DNA from: Thermothielavioides terrestris NRRL 8126
Taxonomy: Eukaryota > Ascomycota > Sordariomycetes > Sordariales > Chaetomiaceae
Length of the DNA: 64,000 nt
Direction of reading: 5' to 3'
NCBI RefSeq assembly: GCF_000226115.1
Contig: NC_016458.1
Coordinates: forward strand, 62,001-126,000
Below the pieces are notes generated by a model that had not been told where the DNA came from, ran no database searches, and saw only the letters and a list, made by a program, of their open reading frames with translations. How positions within the stretch are numbered: position 1 is the stretch's first letter; each line of letters opens with the position of its first letter. The position numbers and the translations under genes were made by a program. Below, piece by piece: positions 1 through 11,430 of the stretch.

Positions 1-1618
1 AGAGCAGAGGGTCACGCGCTTCAGGTTGGGGAAGCAGAACTGGGCATCATCATCCGTCCCCGCCATGGTGGTGTCGGTGTTGCGACACGCCGCTGCCAGC
101 TGCTCCACGTCCTTGACGTGTATCGCGTAGACACCCGTGATCTCGACGCTCTCGATATTGCGCGGGAGGAAGCTGACCAGCCTCTGGCCCGCGTCCTCGT
201 CGCCGGTGTACGGGTCGCGCAGTAGCACCCGCGGGTACCCGGACGGGAAGTAGATGTTCTCGGCCGAGATGGAGAGATGGCGGAGTGCGGTGAAGGACCG
301 GAGCGACTCGATCGTCTCGTACCCGTCGCGGCAGAAATCTCTGGGGTCCCTCGAGGCCAAGAGGATGTTCTTGGTCGTGTCGATGTGCAGGCTCTCGAGG
401 CTGGCGGCGAAGTTGTGTGACTCAAGCAGGTCAATGATGTTGTGCCCTCGCATTTCGTCGCCGGGGCGGAAGAGGTTACGGCGCCCGACGCTGTCGATGG
501 TGAAGCGGAAATGCTTGAGGTTGGCGGGCGTACAGTAGGCCAGGATGGAGGTCAAGGTGTCCTGGTCCACCGAAGTGAGGTCGAGGGTGGTCAGGTTGGT
601 GAGGACCGGCCGCACCAGCTCGGATTTCTCAGCCGGAAAGGTGAAGTGAGCGCCGCGAATCCGGAGGGTGCGGAGGTTAGGGACGCGCGAGAGGAGGCCG
701 GTCATCTTGCGGACGTCGACGATGACCATTTGGCCGTGGCGGTGGGGGTGGCGGTGGCGGTTGGGGTTCTCATAGCCGCTGTCCAGGCGCAGCTCCTCGA
801 CGTTGGGCAGGCAGCCGGGCTCGACGGTTATGGCCTGCTTCACTATAATTTTCGGGGCCTTCGTGGCGGGGAACAGTCCAAGCGGCCAATCGCTCTGGAT
901 GGCGACCGAGGTGATGTTCTTGGCCAGCTTGAAGAGGACGAAGGCGTGGAGGCGCGCCTTGGCGGTGAGGTCCTGAGAAAGCTGCATGTTAGCAACGAAC
1001 TTGAAGCAGAGGGACTGAGCCGCTTACAATGGCTCGGACGGGACGGGGCTGCGTGGCCAAGCAACCCGCGACGGGGATCCACATCGGCGGGAGACCCCAG
1101 AGGGGATCCGGGATCCGGGGGACCCAAACGAACGAGTCCTCGACTCCCGGAAGAGTATAAAATTTGGCCATCAGGCGCTTCTCGCCAAGGATGGACGAGA
1201 AGTCGAAGCCGGCACCGGCCTCCGGCGCCGCCAGCGAGCCAAGCCTCTGGACAGCCTCCCGGGTGGCCAGCTCCCGCAGGATGCAGCGCTCATCTCCGTC
1301 GCTGTCCTTGTAGCCCAGTCGGACTACGCGGATGTGCTCGGCGAGCGCTGGGGCCTCCAGAAGCGTGCGCACGAGCCGGCGGAGGGAGTTGCGGCGGGCG
1401 CAGAAGACGTGGAGGCGCGCCTGCTGGGCCAGGCGGCCGATCCGGACGTTGACCTTGGTCAGGGCGTCCAGAGTACCGAAGTACTCTGGACCCCAGTAGC
1501 GGTCGGGCAGCGCGAGGCCGCCCACGCAGTCCTCCCCGACGCAGTGTGGGCAGAACTGCGAACAGATTCTGCCCAACACCGAGTCGGGGAGCGCCAGGAT
1601 GCCGGTACCCTCGGACAT
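1..1618 (-). CDS. F-box/LRR-like protein, two exons visible, 3' end outside window
   Basis: Exon 1 is 1618-1028 (197 codons, ATG at 1618). Exon 2 runs open from 981 to the window edge (327 codons). The intron starts GTAAGC right after an Ile codon and has a CTAAC branch site. Two in-frame acceptors lie 9 nt apart (CAG ending at 982 or at 973); the farther one gives a more usual branch-to-acceptor distance. The N-terminus (LPDSVLGRICSQF, then a Leu/Val-rich stretch near residues 50-60) looks like a fungal F-box. Exon 2 has leucine-rich segments (LPNVEELRLD, VPNLRTLRIRG, LTNLTTLDLT, LRHLSISAENI) as in F-box substrate-receptor proteins of SCF ubiquitin ligases. An upstream in-frame ATG at 1906 only extends the frame through the CT-rich leader and was not chosen. 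Codon use is GC-rich and unmutated. The specific substrate cannot be inferred. Confidence 0.8.
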
Positions 1619-1800
1619 CTTTATTTCTTTGTAAAAGAAAAGAAAAAGAAAAGGAAGAGCGGAGGGCGACGGGGGAGACAGCGGCGACGGTGGCGAGAGC
1701 GGCGAGGGCGGAACGAAGGGGACAGCGACGAGGGCACGCACTGAGTGAGAAAAAGAATCGACGGAAGAGATCGGCACCCAAGAAGATTTTAAATACTCAA
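1619..1800 (-). promoter_or_regulatory. CT-rich leader and TATA-like element of the F-box-like gene
   Basis: On the minus strand a long pyrimidine tract (1622-1700) lies directly upstream of the ATG, as is common in fungal promoters and leaders. A TATTTAAAAT box lies at 1795-1786, about 170 nt upstream of the start. Position and composition are the only evidence. Confidence 0.45.
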
Positions 1801-2748
1801 GAGCAGTCACCAGAAAGCTTGGAAAAGCGGGTCTGCCGAGTTGAACTGACGGAAGAATAAGAACGCTTCGTCGAAAAGACCACCCTGTGAATTCACAACC
1901 ATCCATTCGAAAGTGCAGCGCAAAACCGTCCGAATATGGCGATTAACCGCCCTATTCACGCATTTTCACTAACCGTCCGAATAGTGTAAGCAACCGTCTG
2001 AATGTGGTAGAATAATCCAGGGCATTCCGCGATGTGTCTGAGTGTTCCGGAGTGTGCCCCGGAGGAGGCCCTCGGAGGCCGGGCCGGAGCCCGGAGGGAT
2101 GGCCCCACTTCTCCGGCCCCGAGGCCGCGAAAGCAGGCAACTGTAGCTCGGCCTCAGCGGAACCGCACTCACCAATTCACACCGCTGTTACTATTGTAAT
2201 TTTGCAGTACCATTGTCTAAGTTAAAATCCAGTTCAAAGCAAATGGAACTTTGTTGTGTGCTCAGCTTCAGCACATGCAGGCAGCGTGAATGATCAGGCG
2301 GCGGAGGACTTGCAGACTGCACCTCCTTTCGTCCAACTCTTCAGGATCACTATGGAGCAGTTCGGCGGAATCATAAAGCGAGATCATCGAGAGGGAAATG
2401 TGATGAACAAAATCACAACAATGCCGCTGAAATTATTGATGACACTGCCAAAAGGTACACAGACGCGGCATCTTGACGCCTTTGAACCAAGACCCCCAGA
2501 GTAAAAGCAACAACTGGTCAAGTGCCATAACAATTGCGCGGAATCAGTCTGAAAGCCGGGGTGTTGTGCCGCTTGCTGAATGCCGCCGTCTATTTCGTCC
2601 TGCAATCCGTCCCTTAAACCACAAGTTGTGCTCGACGATGTCGGGCAGCGGGATTCATGTATGCCCTTGCTCTGGTTGTACAATACAGGTAGTAGAAACA
2701 GTGCTATCTACGCTCAGTCTTAAGGTACAGGCAGTTGGCTCCTTTCAC
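1801..2748. other. Intergenic stretch, no convincing gene
   Basis: Short open frames exist on both strands but none has convincing codon use, domain or context. Visible structure is the AACCGTCYGAAT repeat cluster (1924-2003) and a GC-rich, partly palindromic block of GGCC/CCGG motifs at about 2050-2130. Confidence 0.5.
1924..2003 (+). repeat. Three copies of AACCGTCYGAAT
   Basis: The 12-mer AACCGTCCGAAT occurs at 1924-1935 and 1971-1982, and AACCGTCTGAAT at 1992-2003. A related AACCGCCCTATT lies between the first two. They sit just upstream of the F-box-like gene's promoter. They could be binding sites for a DNA-binding factor or the remnant of a small repeat. Confidence 0.5.
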
Positions 2749-3261
2749 TCATGTCGCCCTCCTGACGGGGGAGTGGGGGTGGTGGGGTGCTGAGGACAGT
2801 GACGGTTTCCAATGTTCCTGCAACCGGCCTTGTCCATGGATCTGCGTTGTGGCCAAGGTCTCCTCTTGTCTGGCCTCGCCTTGCACCTGTTGAGCCTGGG
2901 TTCGGCTGGGAGACTGTGCATGGGGACAGCCATCGTCACAGTCTGAGTCCAAGTCGTTTTCCGTGCCATGCCGATGACTCCTGTGTCTTCTTGGGCGAGC
3001 TGTTGGATGGCGCTCGCGGTGTTCGCGTCTCATCATGGTGAAGGCAGCTGCGGCAGCAACACCGCTCAGTCCGGCCAGTCCAAGGTGCCTAGTCATGTGC
3101 TTCTTGTCGACCATGGCCTTCAGCAGCTGGTCTGCTGCAAACGCCGTGGTGGTCAGTCCGAGGATGAGGTCGATATCTTCACCAAAGCTGACATCCTTGG
3201 TGAGAGTCTCAAGTAGGTTCTGAAACGGCATAGACCAGAGTGGTTCGCTATAGTTATTCAT
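2749..3261 (-). CDS. Small hypothetical protein, 170 aa
   Basis: Single uninterrupted frame, ATG at 3261. Residues about 1-60 look like a folded helical segment (MPFQNLLETL, DLILGLTTTAFAADQLL). They are followed by a small-residue hydrophobic stretch near residues 60-78 (LGLAGLSGVAAAAAFTMM) and a basic RREHRERH motif. The C-terminal half is low-complexity, rich in His, Arg, Gln and Pro, probably disordered. The hydrophobic segment could be a membrane-associated helix. I do not recognise the family. The disordered tail means the true 3' end could differ, for example through an unseen intron. The sequence is not RIP-affected. Confidence 0.55.
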   Translation of the reverse strand: MNNYSEPLWSMPFQNLLETLTKDVSFGEDIDLILGLTTTAFAADQLLKAMVDKKHMTRHLGLAGLSGVAAAAAFTMMRREHRERHPTARPRRHRSHRHGTENDLDSDCDDGCPHAQSPSRTQAQQVQGEARQEETLATTQIHGQGRLQEHWKPSLSSAPHHPHSPVRRAT

Positions 3262-3782
3262 GACTTAAGGTCTCTTTGACTTAGTGTCTAGGAAATTGTG
3301 GAAGCGCACTCGAAGTTCAGCCTATAAGCTCGACACAGGTATGGCACTTGTAGTTGCTGAGCGGAAATGTGATGCTAGGGAGGGAAGTTGACAAGTGGCG
3401 TGGTCCACCTGATGGGAGTCACCTGGCATGTACTTGTCAAGCGCATGAGCCAGAGTGAGTCGGGAGTCAGGTGATCTCAGTTGTCAGAACCTTCTGTGTG
3501 GAGGGGGTCTCCTCATGAGGGAGGCATGTGACAACGTCCCATGCTTCGCGGTTCTGACATTGGAGCGAGCTACGAACTCGACTGGCTGCGAATGAAACGC
3601 CTGCGGTGCTTGAGAAATGGGCGATTTGTGCTTTTTCGCGAAACGTGTGTGGAGTGGAGTTTATCGTGGAGTTTATCCCGAGACACTTTTCCCCGAGACA
3701 CGGCAGATTTTCAGAAAAAATGCCTCAATCCCACTGACTGCCCCATATCATTGAGGCCATTGCTCTGTTGGCATCCAACACA
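3262..3782. other. Intergenic between hypothetical gene and tRNA
   Basis: No gene supported. It contains a 10-bp perfect inverted repeat (TGTCAGAACC at 3482-3491, GGTTCTGACA at 3550-3559) and short duplications (GGAGTTTATC twice near 3657-3680, CCGAGACAC twice near 3680-3703). Base composition is normal. Confidence 0.5.
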
Positions 3783-3861
3783 GGTCCGCTGGCTCAATGG
3801 CAGAGCGTCTGACTACGATGATGTAATCAGGAGGTTCCAGGTTCGACCCCTGGGTGGATCG
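3783..3861 (+). tRNA. tRNA-Arg (ACG) with short intron
   Basis: A full cloverleaf can be drawn. The acceptor stem GGTCCGC (3783-3789) pairs with GTGGATC (3854-3860) with G-U wobbles. The D arm is GCTC/GAGC (3792-3806). The anticodon stem TCTGA (3808-3812) pairs with TCAGG (3827-3831). The T arm CCAGG-TTCGACC-CCTGG spans 3837-3853, and the discriminator is G3861. The 14-nt anticodon loop starts CTACG and is best read as anticodon ACG (3815-3817) with a roughly 7-nt intron after position 37 (about 3819-3825), leaving a normal 7-nt loop. The intron is shorter than most nuclear tRNA introns. It lies about 400 bp from the left end of Copia element A. Confidence 0.85.
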
Positions 3862-3865
3862 TTTT
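3862..3865 (+). terminator. Pol III T4 terminator of tRNA-Arg
   Basis: TTTT follows the discriminator base directly; further T-runs (TTTTT near 3900) could act as back-up. Confidence 0.6.
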
Positions 3866-4258
3866 GCATTCAGGCGTGACAAGCCTTCCTCCGCCCCCTT
3901 TTTGCCCTTTTGTCCCCGCGAAAGTCCTGATTGCTGCTGCCCCAGTTTCCACCCTTCTCCTCCATGCCTCCCAGTGTGCATTTCACTCATGCACTATCTC
4001 ATAGCAGCAGAATTGAGACACTGGCCTGATGCAGCCAAGTACTCTGGATTTCAAGCAATTCCAGGTTCATCATGCAGCGCTCCTCCAAACCATTTCTCTT
4101 ATCTCACGGTCCAGAACTGAGACTGCAGCTTGGAGAATAATGTGCGCTATAATATGTTGTCAAAATCAAATCCGCTAACTATGGAACAAACGAAAGGATG
4201 ATCTGTTATACACAGCATGTTCACTGAAGACCTCCAACAAGATGAAATAGGCGGCACA
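3866..4258. other. Intergenic between tRNA and retrotransposon island
   Basis: No gene supported. CA and TG are at normal frequency, so RIP did not spread past the left LTR of element A. The last five bases before the element (CCTTC, 4259-4263) are the target-site duplication. Confidence 0.5.
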
Positions 4259-4263
4259 CCTTC

Positions 4264-4462
4264 TGTCACGTCAGGGGTAAGGGGCTCAGAGCTTGGTATA
4301 ATGTACTGGCTATAGTTTCCCTACTCCTGGATATATATATACTACGCTCTGTTCAATCTTTAGCTTTTCTTTGTACTAGAACAACGTACTCTCTTTGCAT
4401 TCCGATACTGTACTACGATCCTACCGTTGTATCTATACCTCGTAGCTCGCTATAGTATATCA
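4264..4462 (+). repeat. Left LTR of element A (Copia)
   Basis: 199 bp, starts TGTCACGTCAG and ends GTATATCA. Compared with the right LTR, its outer (left) part keeps CA/TG and its inner part is RIP-mutated. Contains a TATATATATA box at about 4331-4340, a plausible promoter. Confidence 0.9.
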
Positions 4463-5660
4463 GTTATAAGCCTAGACGCTCTATAATTATATATAGTAAG
4501 TAATCTATAGCAAGCTCTCTCTCTCTCTCTTTTTCTTATACTTTATATCTTAATATAACGACCACTAAGAGCAACTTAACTATTATACTCTAGTCCTATA
4601 TAGATTAGACTAAGTAGTTTATAAAGCTTAAGATCTTAGCTCTAAATAATAGTATCTAAGATAAATATGATCTAGATGCTTTTAATAAGCCCTAGGATAA
4701 GCAACTGAAAGTCCCTATAGAGGAAAATATAATTAAAGAGCTTTGTAAAAAATATACTAAGGCATTAGACGTTCCTCTAAAGTAAATAGGGGCTTCTATC
4801 GAATAAGAGGTTGCTACTAAGCTTAAAGCTATATATAAGGACTACCTTATAATCTCTACTATCTAAGAGAGTAGGGTTAAATTATATTTGCTTATTAACT
4901 AATAGATTATATACTTTGTCTACTAGCCTCTACTCAATGCTATATATATCGTTATTTTAAATATTAGCCTTAATAGTCCTTAGGCTTTTATCTATAAGCT
5001 CTATAAATAGCTTACGCCTATTAACGCTCTTATAGAGGATATAGCCATTTATTAGTATATAATAGTACTATAAAAAGTATATAAAGTAGGTATTAATCTA
5101 TATAAATAGTACTACTCTTAGAACGAGATATACCTATATATAAAGAGCTTTAATATCCCTAAGAATATTAGACCTAAAGCTTCTAAGTACTTTATTAAAG
5201 CGGTTAGTTACTAGATCGCCCTAGACTAGGCTCGTTACTAGCTCTCTAAGATTAAGGTACTTAAAGCTAAGGGGCACTTGATTTTTACTCTTAATAAGCT
5301 AAGCGTTTACTTTGGTATTTAGATTGACAATACCTACTCTAAGGGGCTTAGCTATAGTACATTTACCTCTCTAGGAGCAGCTTAAGGCAATAGTTCCTTA
5401 GATAGTATAGGCTTTTATAGCTCAAAGCTTTACCTATACCTCTATAAGGCTAATAGCAAGTATAAATAGAAGCTAGTCGACTATTAGTTTCTCTAGATAG
5501 TAATCTCTAAAGTAGAGAAGGGCTATTATAAGCTCTTAGAAACGCGAATTACTGAAATTAGAGAGCGCTTTAACGAACTAAAGTAGTATTTCCTCTAAAA
5601 AAGCCTCTAAAAGCAGTATAGCTCTAGCTCTATAGAATAGGAGAACTCTAGCTTAGCTCT
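4463..5660 (+). pseudogene. Element A leader and gag remnant
   Basis: After the LTR comes a CT microsatellite (about 4507-4535) and then, from about 4590, a region that reads on the plus strand as a degenerate Copia gag. Internal stops are almost all TAG/TAA at former Gln/Trp codons. No zinc knuckle was recognised with confidence. Assignment rests on position 5' of the Copia protease/integrase. Confidence 0.55.
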
Positions 5661-7913
5661 TCCTAATAAGATCGTCTATACTATTATCGACCTAAGCTTC
5701 TTTAACGAAGGAGCTTATTATCCACTTATATTCTTGACTGCTATTACCTACTAGCTCTCCTAGAGTATTCTCCTCGACAACTATATTGCTCTATATATCG
5801 TTAATAACAAGAAGCTCCTAGTACTTAGTACCTTTATACTATTAGGAGATAGTAACTATATAAAAGTAAGTACTACTACTTTTCCTATTTTAGGAAAAGG
5901 AGAGTATATTATAAAGGGGATACTAGATAGAGAGTAGAGGAAAGGAACTATAGACCTCTATTTAAAGAATATTGCTATAGTAGAAGGCTTTTATATCAAT
6001 ATTATATTAGAAACCGCTCTATATATAGCTAGTATCTAGTATTTAGGTCTAGACTACTCTTTATAATATAGAACGTTTAAGAAAAGTATAAAGGTTAAGT
6101 AGTTGGTTTATAAGTTTAATATAGTTTTCTTTAAATCGAAGAACCTTTCTTCTTACTTTTATACTTTCTAACCTTTATAGAGCTTTATAAGCTTAGTGAT
6201 AGTAAATACAGTTGTTTATAAGGATAATGCGAGGTCGTATACGTTATATACACTTTGAGAGAGAGAAGATAGTAAGAAGCTTTAGTATAAGAGATCTAGA
6301 TATCTAGGTTAGAGAGCTCTTTAGGCATTGGTATAGAGCACTAAGAACATTAAGATCTAAGGAACGCTGATAATCGAATATAAGGTATACACTTTATTAT
6401 ATACTAGAGAGTATAATACGCTTTATAAAACAAAGTATTATACCCTATGCCTATTCTAACGTATTACCTAGGACCTCTTCTTATTCTCTCCTAGGTTTAA
6501 TAGATCTTAGTACCTCCTTGTAATTAAGGATGAATTTAGTAGATAGATCTAGGCTTTTATACTCTTTAACAAAGGTTAAACTAAGCTCTTTAATACTATT
6601 AGAGCTTTTGAACACTAGGTTAAATAGTAATAGGGACTCAATGTCTATAAGATCCGCTAGGACAACGATATAGGAGTTATTATACTAGAAGATCGTTAAC
6701 CAACAGCTTATTAGCTCTAGGTATATAACGAAGGTATCGACTTAGAGCTTACGCTAATATATACTTTATAACTAAATAAAGCTTTAGAGTAAGAAAAATA
6801 AGTCTTATAGCTAAAGAGTATAAAGATACTTATTAATATAAACCTATCTACAAAGCTCTAATTAAAGAGAGTAAAGGTAGTAGCTTTCTTATATTCTATC
6901 TTACCTAGCTATACTTATAGTCTTCGAAGCCTTAACGAAGTACTCTACTCCTAGTTTAAGAACTACTTTTACTAGTAGGAACTGACCTTCTACTAAATGC
7001 TTATAGCGGATCTATACTTTAACTAGTCTAGGATCTTTATATATAGCTATAGAGTATACCCTTTAGATAAGAAGTATAAGGCTAGGCATTAGAAAAGAGA
7101 TTTTAAAGTATAGCTATATAGACGAATTAGGTACTTAGTTAGATATAGAGTATCTAACATTTATTATATCTAGGTGCTTAAGCTCGATAAGTTTATTATA
7201 ATAAGGAATATAACATTCAATAAAAGGACCTTTTACTATCTAAGTAAGGAAGAGCTTCTAGTTTAGAAAGTTGCTATTGTTAAAGAGATGGCAAAGTACC
7301 TAGACGAGGGGGTTAAAGAGACCTAGGATACTAAGTCGATTCTTTAAACGCTCTATAAACTTAAGTATAAAGGACTAACACTTAAGTCTATTACTATTGT
7401 AGTTCCTAAGTATAAGAGTATACTACTAGGTTAAGACTTAGGGATAGAGGAAGTATATATATAAAGTAGACTTTTAACCTTTAAAATGTTATTAGAACTA
7501 TAGGCTTAGCTATAGAAAGAGCTTATAAATAGAGGTAATAATAGAAATAGGGGTCTAATTAATAATTCTAGTACTTTTCTAGAGACTAGTAGAGCACCTA
7601 AGGATCTTAGGCTAGCTATAGCCGTCCTATAAGGCGCTATCCCTAAAAGCGAATATAGGGCTTCTCCGCCTATAGAGCCCTTAGCTCTATAAAGCGAGTA
7701 TAAGGAGGCGTCTTTGCCTATAGAGCCTATAGTTCTATAAAATAAAGAAGAGGATATATTCTATAATACAATAGAATATATAACAGAGTAAGATACTTAG
7801 CCTATAGGGCTTAAAGCTCTATAAATATAACTTTCGACTAATAAGCTAGAAATAAATATACTAAAACTATAATATAAGCCTAGAGAGCATCTTATACCTA
7901 TAAAGAGGAGTAT
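5661..7913 (+). pseudogene. Element A protease and integrase remnant (Copia pol, 5' part)
   Basis: Read through RIP stops, a pre-integrase-like segment lies near 6290-6370. The integrase core follows with LVIKDEF (6517-6537, first catalytic Asp) and a downstream RxDND-like segment near 6650-6670, the usual RSDNG position. The frame continues to about 7800 and is cut by element B just before 7919. Protease before integrase before RT is the Copia order. Non-functional because of dozens of stops. Confidence 0.7.
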
Positions 7914-7918
7914 ATAGA

Positions 7919-8168
7919 TGATGCGGAGAAGTGCCGTAGATGCGTAGAATAACAAGATATAGATTTATAATAGTGGTGGATCCAAGATCTAGGCGGTAGT
8001 GTACTAAGAAATATATATCTATAGAGCAGAACATATATACGTATACCGCCTATCCGAAGGGGCCTAGCGTTGCAAAGTCTGTAATATAGGGCGTAGAGTA
8101 CCCTTATCTAATCTATGTATATAGATATATAGGTTATATAACCCCTCTGTTTCTCCTACTCTATATCA
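7919..8168 (-). repeat. 3' LTR of element B
   Basis: 250 bp; pairs with 30824-31073. Starts TGATGCGG on the plus strand where the partner reads TAATATAG, so the outer end is the less mutated one. Confidence 0.88.
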
Positions 8169-9202
8169 AGTCTAGGCCTATAGGAAAAAACGGCAATACC
8201 CTCATTGCTTTACCTATCTAGATCCTCTATATTGTTAAATACCCTTTAATCGAGTGCTACGACGTAGGGCTAGAAGCGTAGTGCCGAATTGATCTAGATA
8301 GCGATTAACTGACTTCTTCTATATCTTGTTATCGCTAGTAGGAACAAGGTTCTTACGAGGCTAGCTACGCTTATAGGCTGGTTAAGGTGCCTAATCAAGT
8401 ATAGAAGGCTCCTTTCGAGAGACTAGGCAATTCGGATAATCGCCTTTATAAACCTAGTATTCGTCGATTAGGCGCTATATATAGCGTAGCTCGTATACAG
8501 TTTTCTAAACGCTCTCTTCTCGGCTATAGCCAGTCCATTTAATTAAGTATTTAAGGCCTTTGCGTATAATCTTATAGTTTAGGATTATATCAACCTTATA
8601 TTTATCGCCCGATTCGCTACTTGAAGAGCGGTCTAATTGAGAGTCGACGATTAGGCTAGGAGGCGGTATATTGTAGTCGAATAGATCCTCTTCCTAAGGG
8701 GCTAGGCGAAGGTGAGCGACGGAAACGACTAGGTAGATACCTATATTAGCGGGGAGATCTAGTTTATATACTAGGCGCCTAACGTAGCGTTTAATTAGAA
8801 AAGGCCTAACGCGCTATTGCAAATACTTCTAGGACAAGTTGCCTAGGAGATAGTAACTATAGTATAGACGTAAATAAACCTTGTCGCCTACATTGAACTT
8901 AATGTTACGATATTTACTATTGTAATAGCGTTTAGCGTATACTATAGCGAAGTCTATACTCAATTAAGTATTCTAATGTAGAGCATCTTATAGGGCTAGA
9001 ATAGTAGCTAGCTTAGTAGTAGCCTAGTTGGTAAGAGCTTCTAAAGGTCTAGGAAGCTTAAAGCCAAAGAGCTATTTATAAGGCGAGGATTTAACGGCTT
9101 TAGTATAAACGTTGTTAAGATACTATTATAGAGGTATAATGACATCTAGCTAATTGCCTTTAGAGCGCTCGAATATATAGAAGTGGATTGCAATTTCTAT
9201 AG
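8169..9202 (-). pseudogene. Element B integrase C-terminus with chromodomain
   Basis: On the minus strand an integrase C-terminal region (about 8960-8700) leads into a chromodomain at about 8620-8420. Recognisable are KYKVDIILNYKIIRKG, the YLIKWTGY core strand and the following helix. Chromodomains at the integrase C-terminus define chromoviruses and bind methylated H3K9 in characterised members. Several RIP stops make it non-functional. The rest of pol is separated by C1. Confidence 0.75.
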
Positions 9203-9703
9203 TGAATTGGGGTGATGGACTACCTGGACATAGGGGACCCAGTTTTTCTATTTTTCTGTTTGTCTCAGAGCGTTGCATTCGTTGCTAGGGGAGGTCTGAC
9301 CCTCTAGTCATATATATTTAAGTGGGCTAAGCCCATCTTCTTCATTATAAAGCAAGACATTAAGCAGTTGTCAATACACGTTCGTTAATACTACGCTAGT
9401 AGTCCCTCTTCTTCTAGGAAGGCTATTAAGCCTCTCCTTCTATTGTTCTACCTCTGTCTAGACGATAGGCATTTGAGCTATTAAGCTTTGACCGCATTCT
9501 TGTTGTCCTTTCTTATATTTCCGCTATATCCTACTAGATATATCTAAGCTATATATCTTCCTCTTAGAAGATAGCCTTCCTATTACTCGATATACACTAT
9601 CTTCATCTATCTAGAGGGACACTATATTCCTTTAGAAGCTGTCTTATACACCTGGTTCTAGGTGTAATAGGGCAGGTTGGTATAGAGGTTTTACACCACT
9701 TCA
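9203..9703 (+). repeat. 5' LTR of C1
   Basis: 501 bp, pairs with 15580-16080. The first roughly 180 bp are nearly unmutated; the rest is RIP-mutated. A TATATATTTAAG box lies near 9310. Confidence 0.88.
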
Positions 9704-11430
9704 AATGGGGGCTCAATCGGGGAGGAGCTCAGCTCTATATCTAAACGAGATAGTACGGACTATAAAGTTTTCCGAGATCGTAGAACTATACAATGCTATA
9801 TTGATAGCTATATAACGACGATATAGCCAACCTATTGAGGCTCTACTACATTGATACTGGCATCTCTAGGAGGCGTAGAGGCCTATTGAGGCGTATATAT
9901 TCTAGGGGTCTATTGAGACCTTGTCCTAGGAGACCTTCCTTTGCCTAGACGGTATAGGGCATCGAAAAGATATCCCGTTATCCTTAATACTTCGAAGACC
10001 TATTAAGGCTTTGTTATTATCGACGTAGCGGTCGTAAAACGCTAACCTAATCGAAAGACGATAGTCTTATCCTCTTGAATAGAGATAAAGGTAGAATTTT
10101 TATCGATTGTCATTTTCTTCTCCAGTCTAGCTAAACTAGTTACGAAAGCGGTTAAGCATAGTAGCTACTTACGAGCTTCCAAGCTTAGGACTATACCTTT
10201 ACGATACTTAGCTCCTTTTAACAATATATCTAGCACTATTTTATATCGGATATAAGGTCTTAGTATAGACGTTTACTTTTCTTCTTAAGAGCTATACTCT
10301 TACCGCTATTATATTAGTTAGGTTTAGTATATTGGTTGCTAGAGATGTCTAGGTGATCTACAAAGAACCTATAGTTATCCTTCGAAGCCTTTAGACCGTA
10401 TATTCTAAAGGAACCTAGCTATTTAAAAGGTTTTCTTCCTCTAGATAGACATCGAAGGAGTCGATATTCCTATAGAAGTATATATATCAGTCTTTTTACA
10501 GTCTATCGATATAGTCGTTGCCTTTCTCAAAGACGATAGCTAAGCGCCTAATAACTAGACTCCAACGATATATATATATACTATCTATAGAAGCTCTAGG
10601 AATTCCATCGACCTCTACAATACTATTAATCCTAACGTCAACCTCCGAAAGAGAGTCCAAAGACATATCTATCTTATAGCCTTTCTAAGGTATACTAAGC
10701 GAAGAAGACCTAGCTAAAGTGGCGTAGACACCCCTTCCGTCTTCGCTAGATACCTCTACTCCGCCTATCTATATAGAGGTACCTACGGTAACACCTTCTA
10801 GTCAATCCAAAGTCGAAGTTCTAAAGAAGATAGCCAAGTACGTTCTTACTGCTATGCTTAGCGCAACCTTTCTAACCTTAGCGAAGGCCGGCCTTTAGGG
10901 CCACTTCTCTAGTCAGAATGCCACACGATAGATCAAGACCTTCAAAGAGATATACGAGGCTCATTAGGTCACTAATGACAAGACTTGTATATACCTGTTC
11001 GAACTTTAGTATAATACTACGATCTGGCCTATTATCCGTCACTAGGAGAAAAAGGACTAAGACATCTAGGCTACTTTTAAGGCCAAGTTCCTAAAGCGCT
11101 AGAAGGGCAATGATCCTAAGTAGTATAGTAACGGAGGTTACCTTCATAATCTAATCGAAGGGAGATACTAGCTAGTCGACAAGGTTATCTACAACCACTT
11201 CGAGTTGATTAACCGTATATACGCTATCGCCCTTACCAAAGTTCATAAGGAGCTATAGCATATAATCGTTCCAACGGTATAGTGTACGCTTGATTAGCGG
11301 ATCTAGGTGGCTTTTAAGGACTATTGGCATACCCTAAAGAAGGACGACAAGGACTCGCTCAACTACGAAGGGGGTAAAGAAGGAGCGACCTCGTTAGGAG
11401 CTTATCGTCGAAATCCTCTATAGAAAGCTA
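9704..11430 (+). pseudogene. C1 leader and gag remnant
   Basis: The roughly 900-bp leader after the LTR has no clear frame. From about 10600 a plus-strand frame becomes readable through RIP stops (segments such as KTFKEIYEAH and YNHFELINRIY around 10950-11220). The same region is found on the minus strand of C2 around 50090-50900, upstream of the C2 zinc knuckle and pol, so by position it is gag. Homology to C2 stops at about 11430, the deletion junction. Confidence 0.6.

Noticed and set aside
442..1452. Long plus-strand frame opposite the F-box-like gene
   Set aside because: Gly/Arg/Pro-rich mirror frame; the minus-strand spliced gene explains the sequence.
1028..1906. N-terminal extension of the F-box-like protein from the ATG at 1906
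   Set aside because: The extra 96 residues translate the CT-rich leader (Pro/Ser/Phe low complexity) and lie across the TATA-like element; the ATG at 1618 directly precedes the F-box.
2256..2330. GTGCTC-GCTTC-GCACAT resemblance to the 5' end of U6 snRNA
   Set aside because: Only the first roughly 20 nt are similar; the conserved U6 core (ACAGAGA, AGC triad) is absent.
3482..3559. 10-bp inverted repeat as terminal repeats of a tiny transposon
   Set aside because: No target duplication and only 78 bp in total; may be chance.
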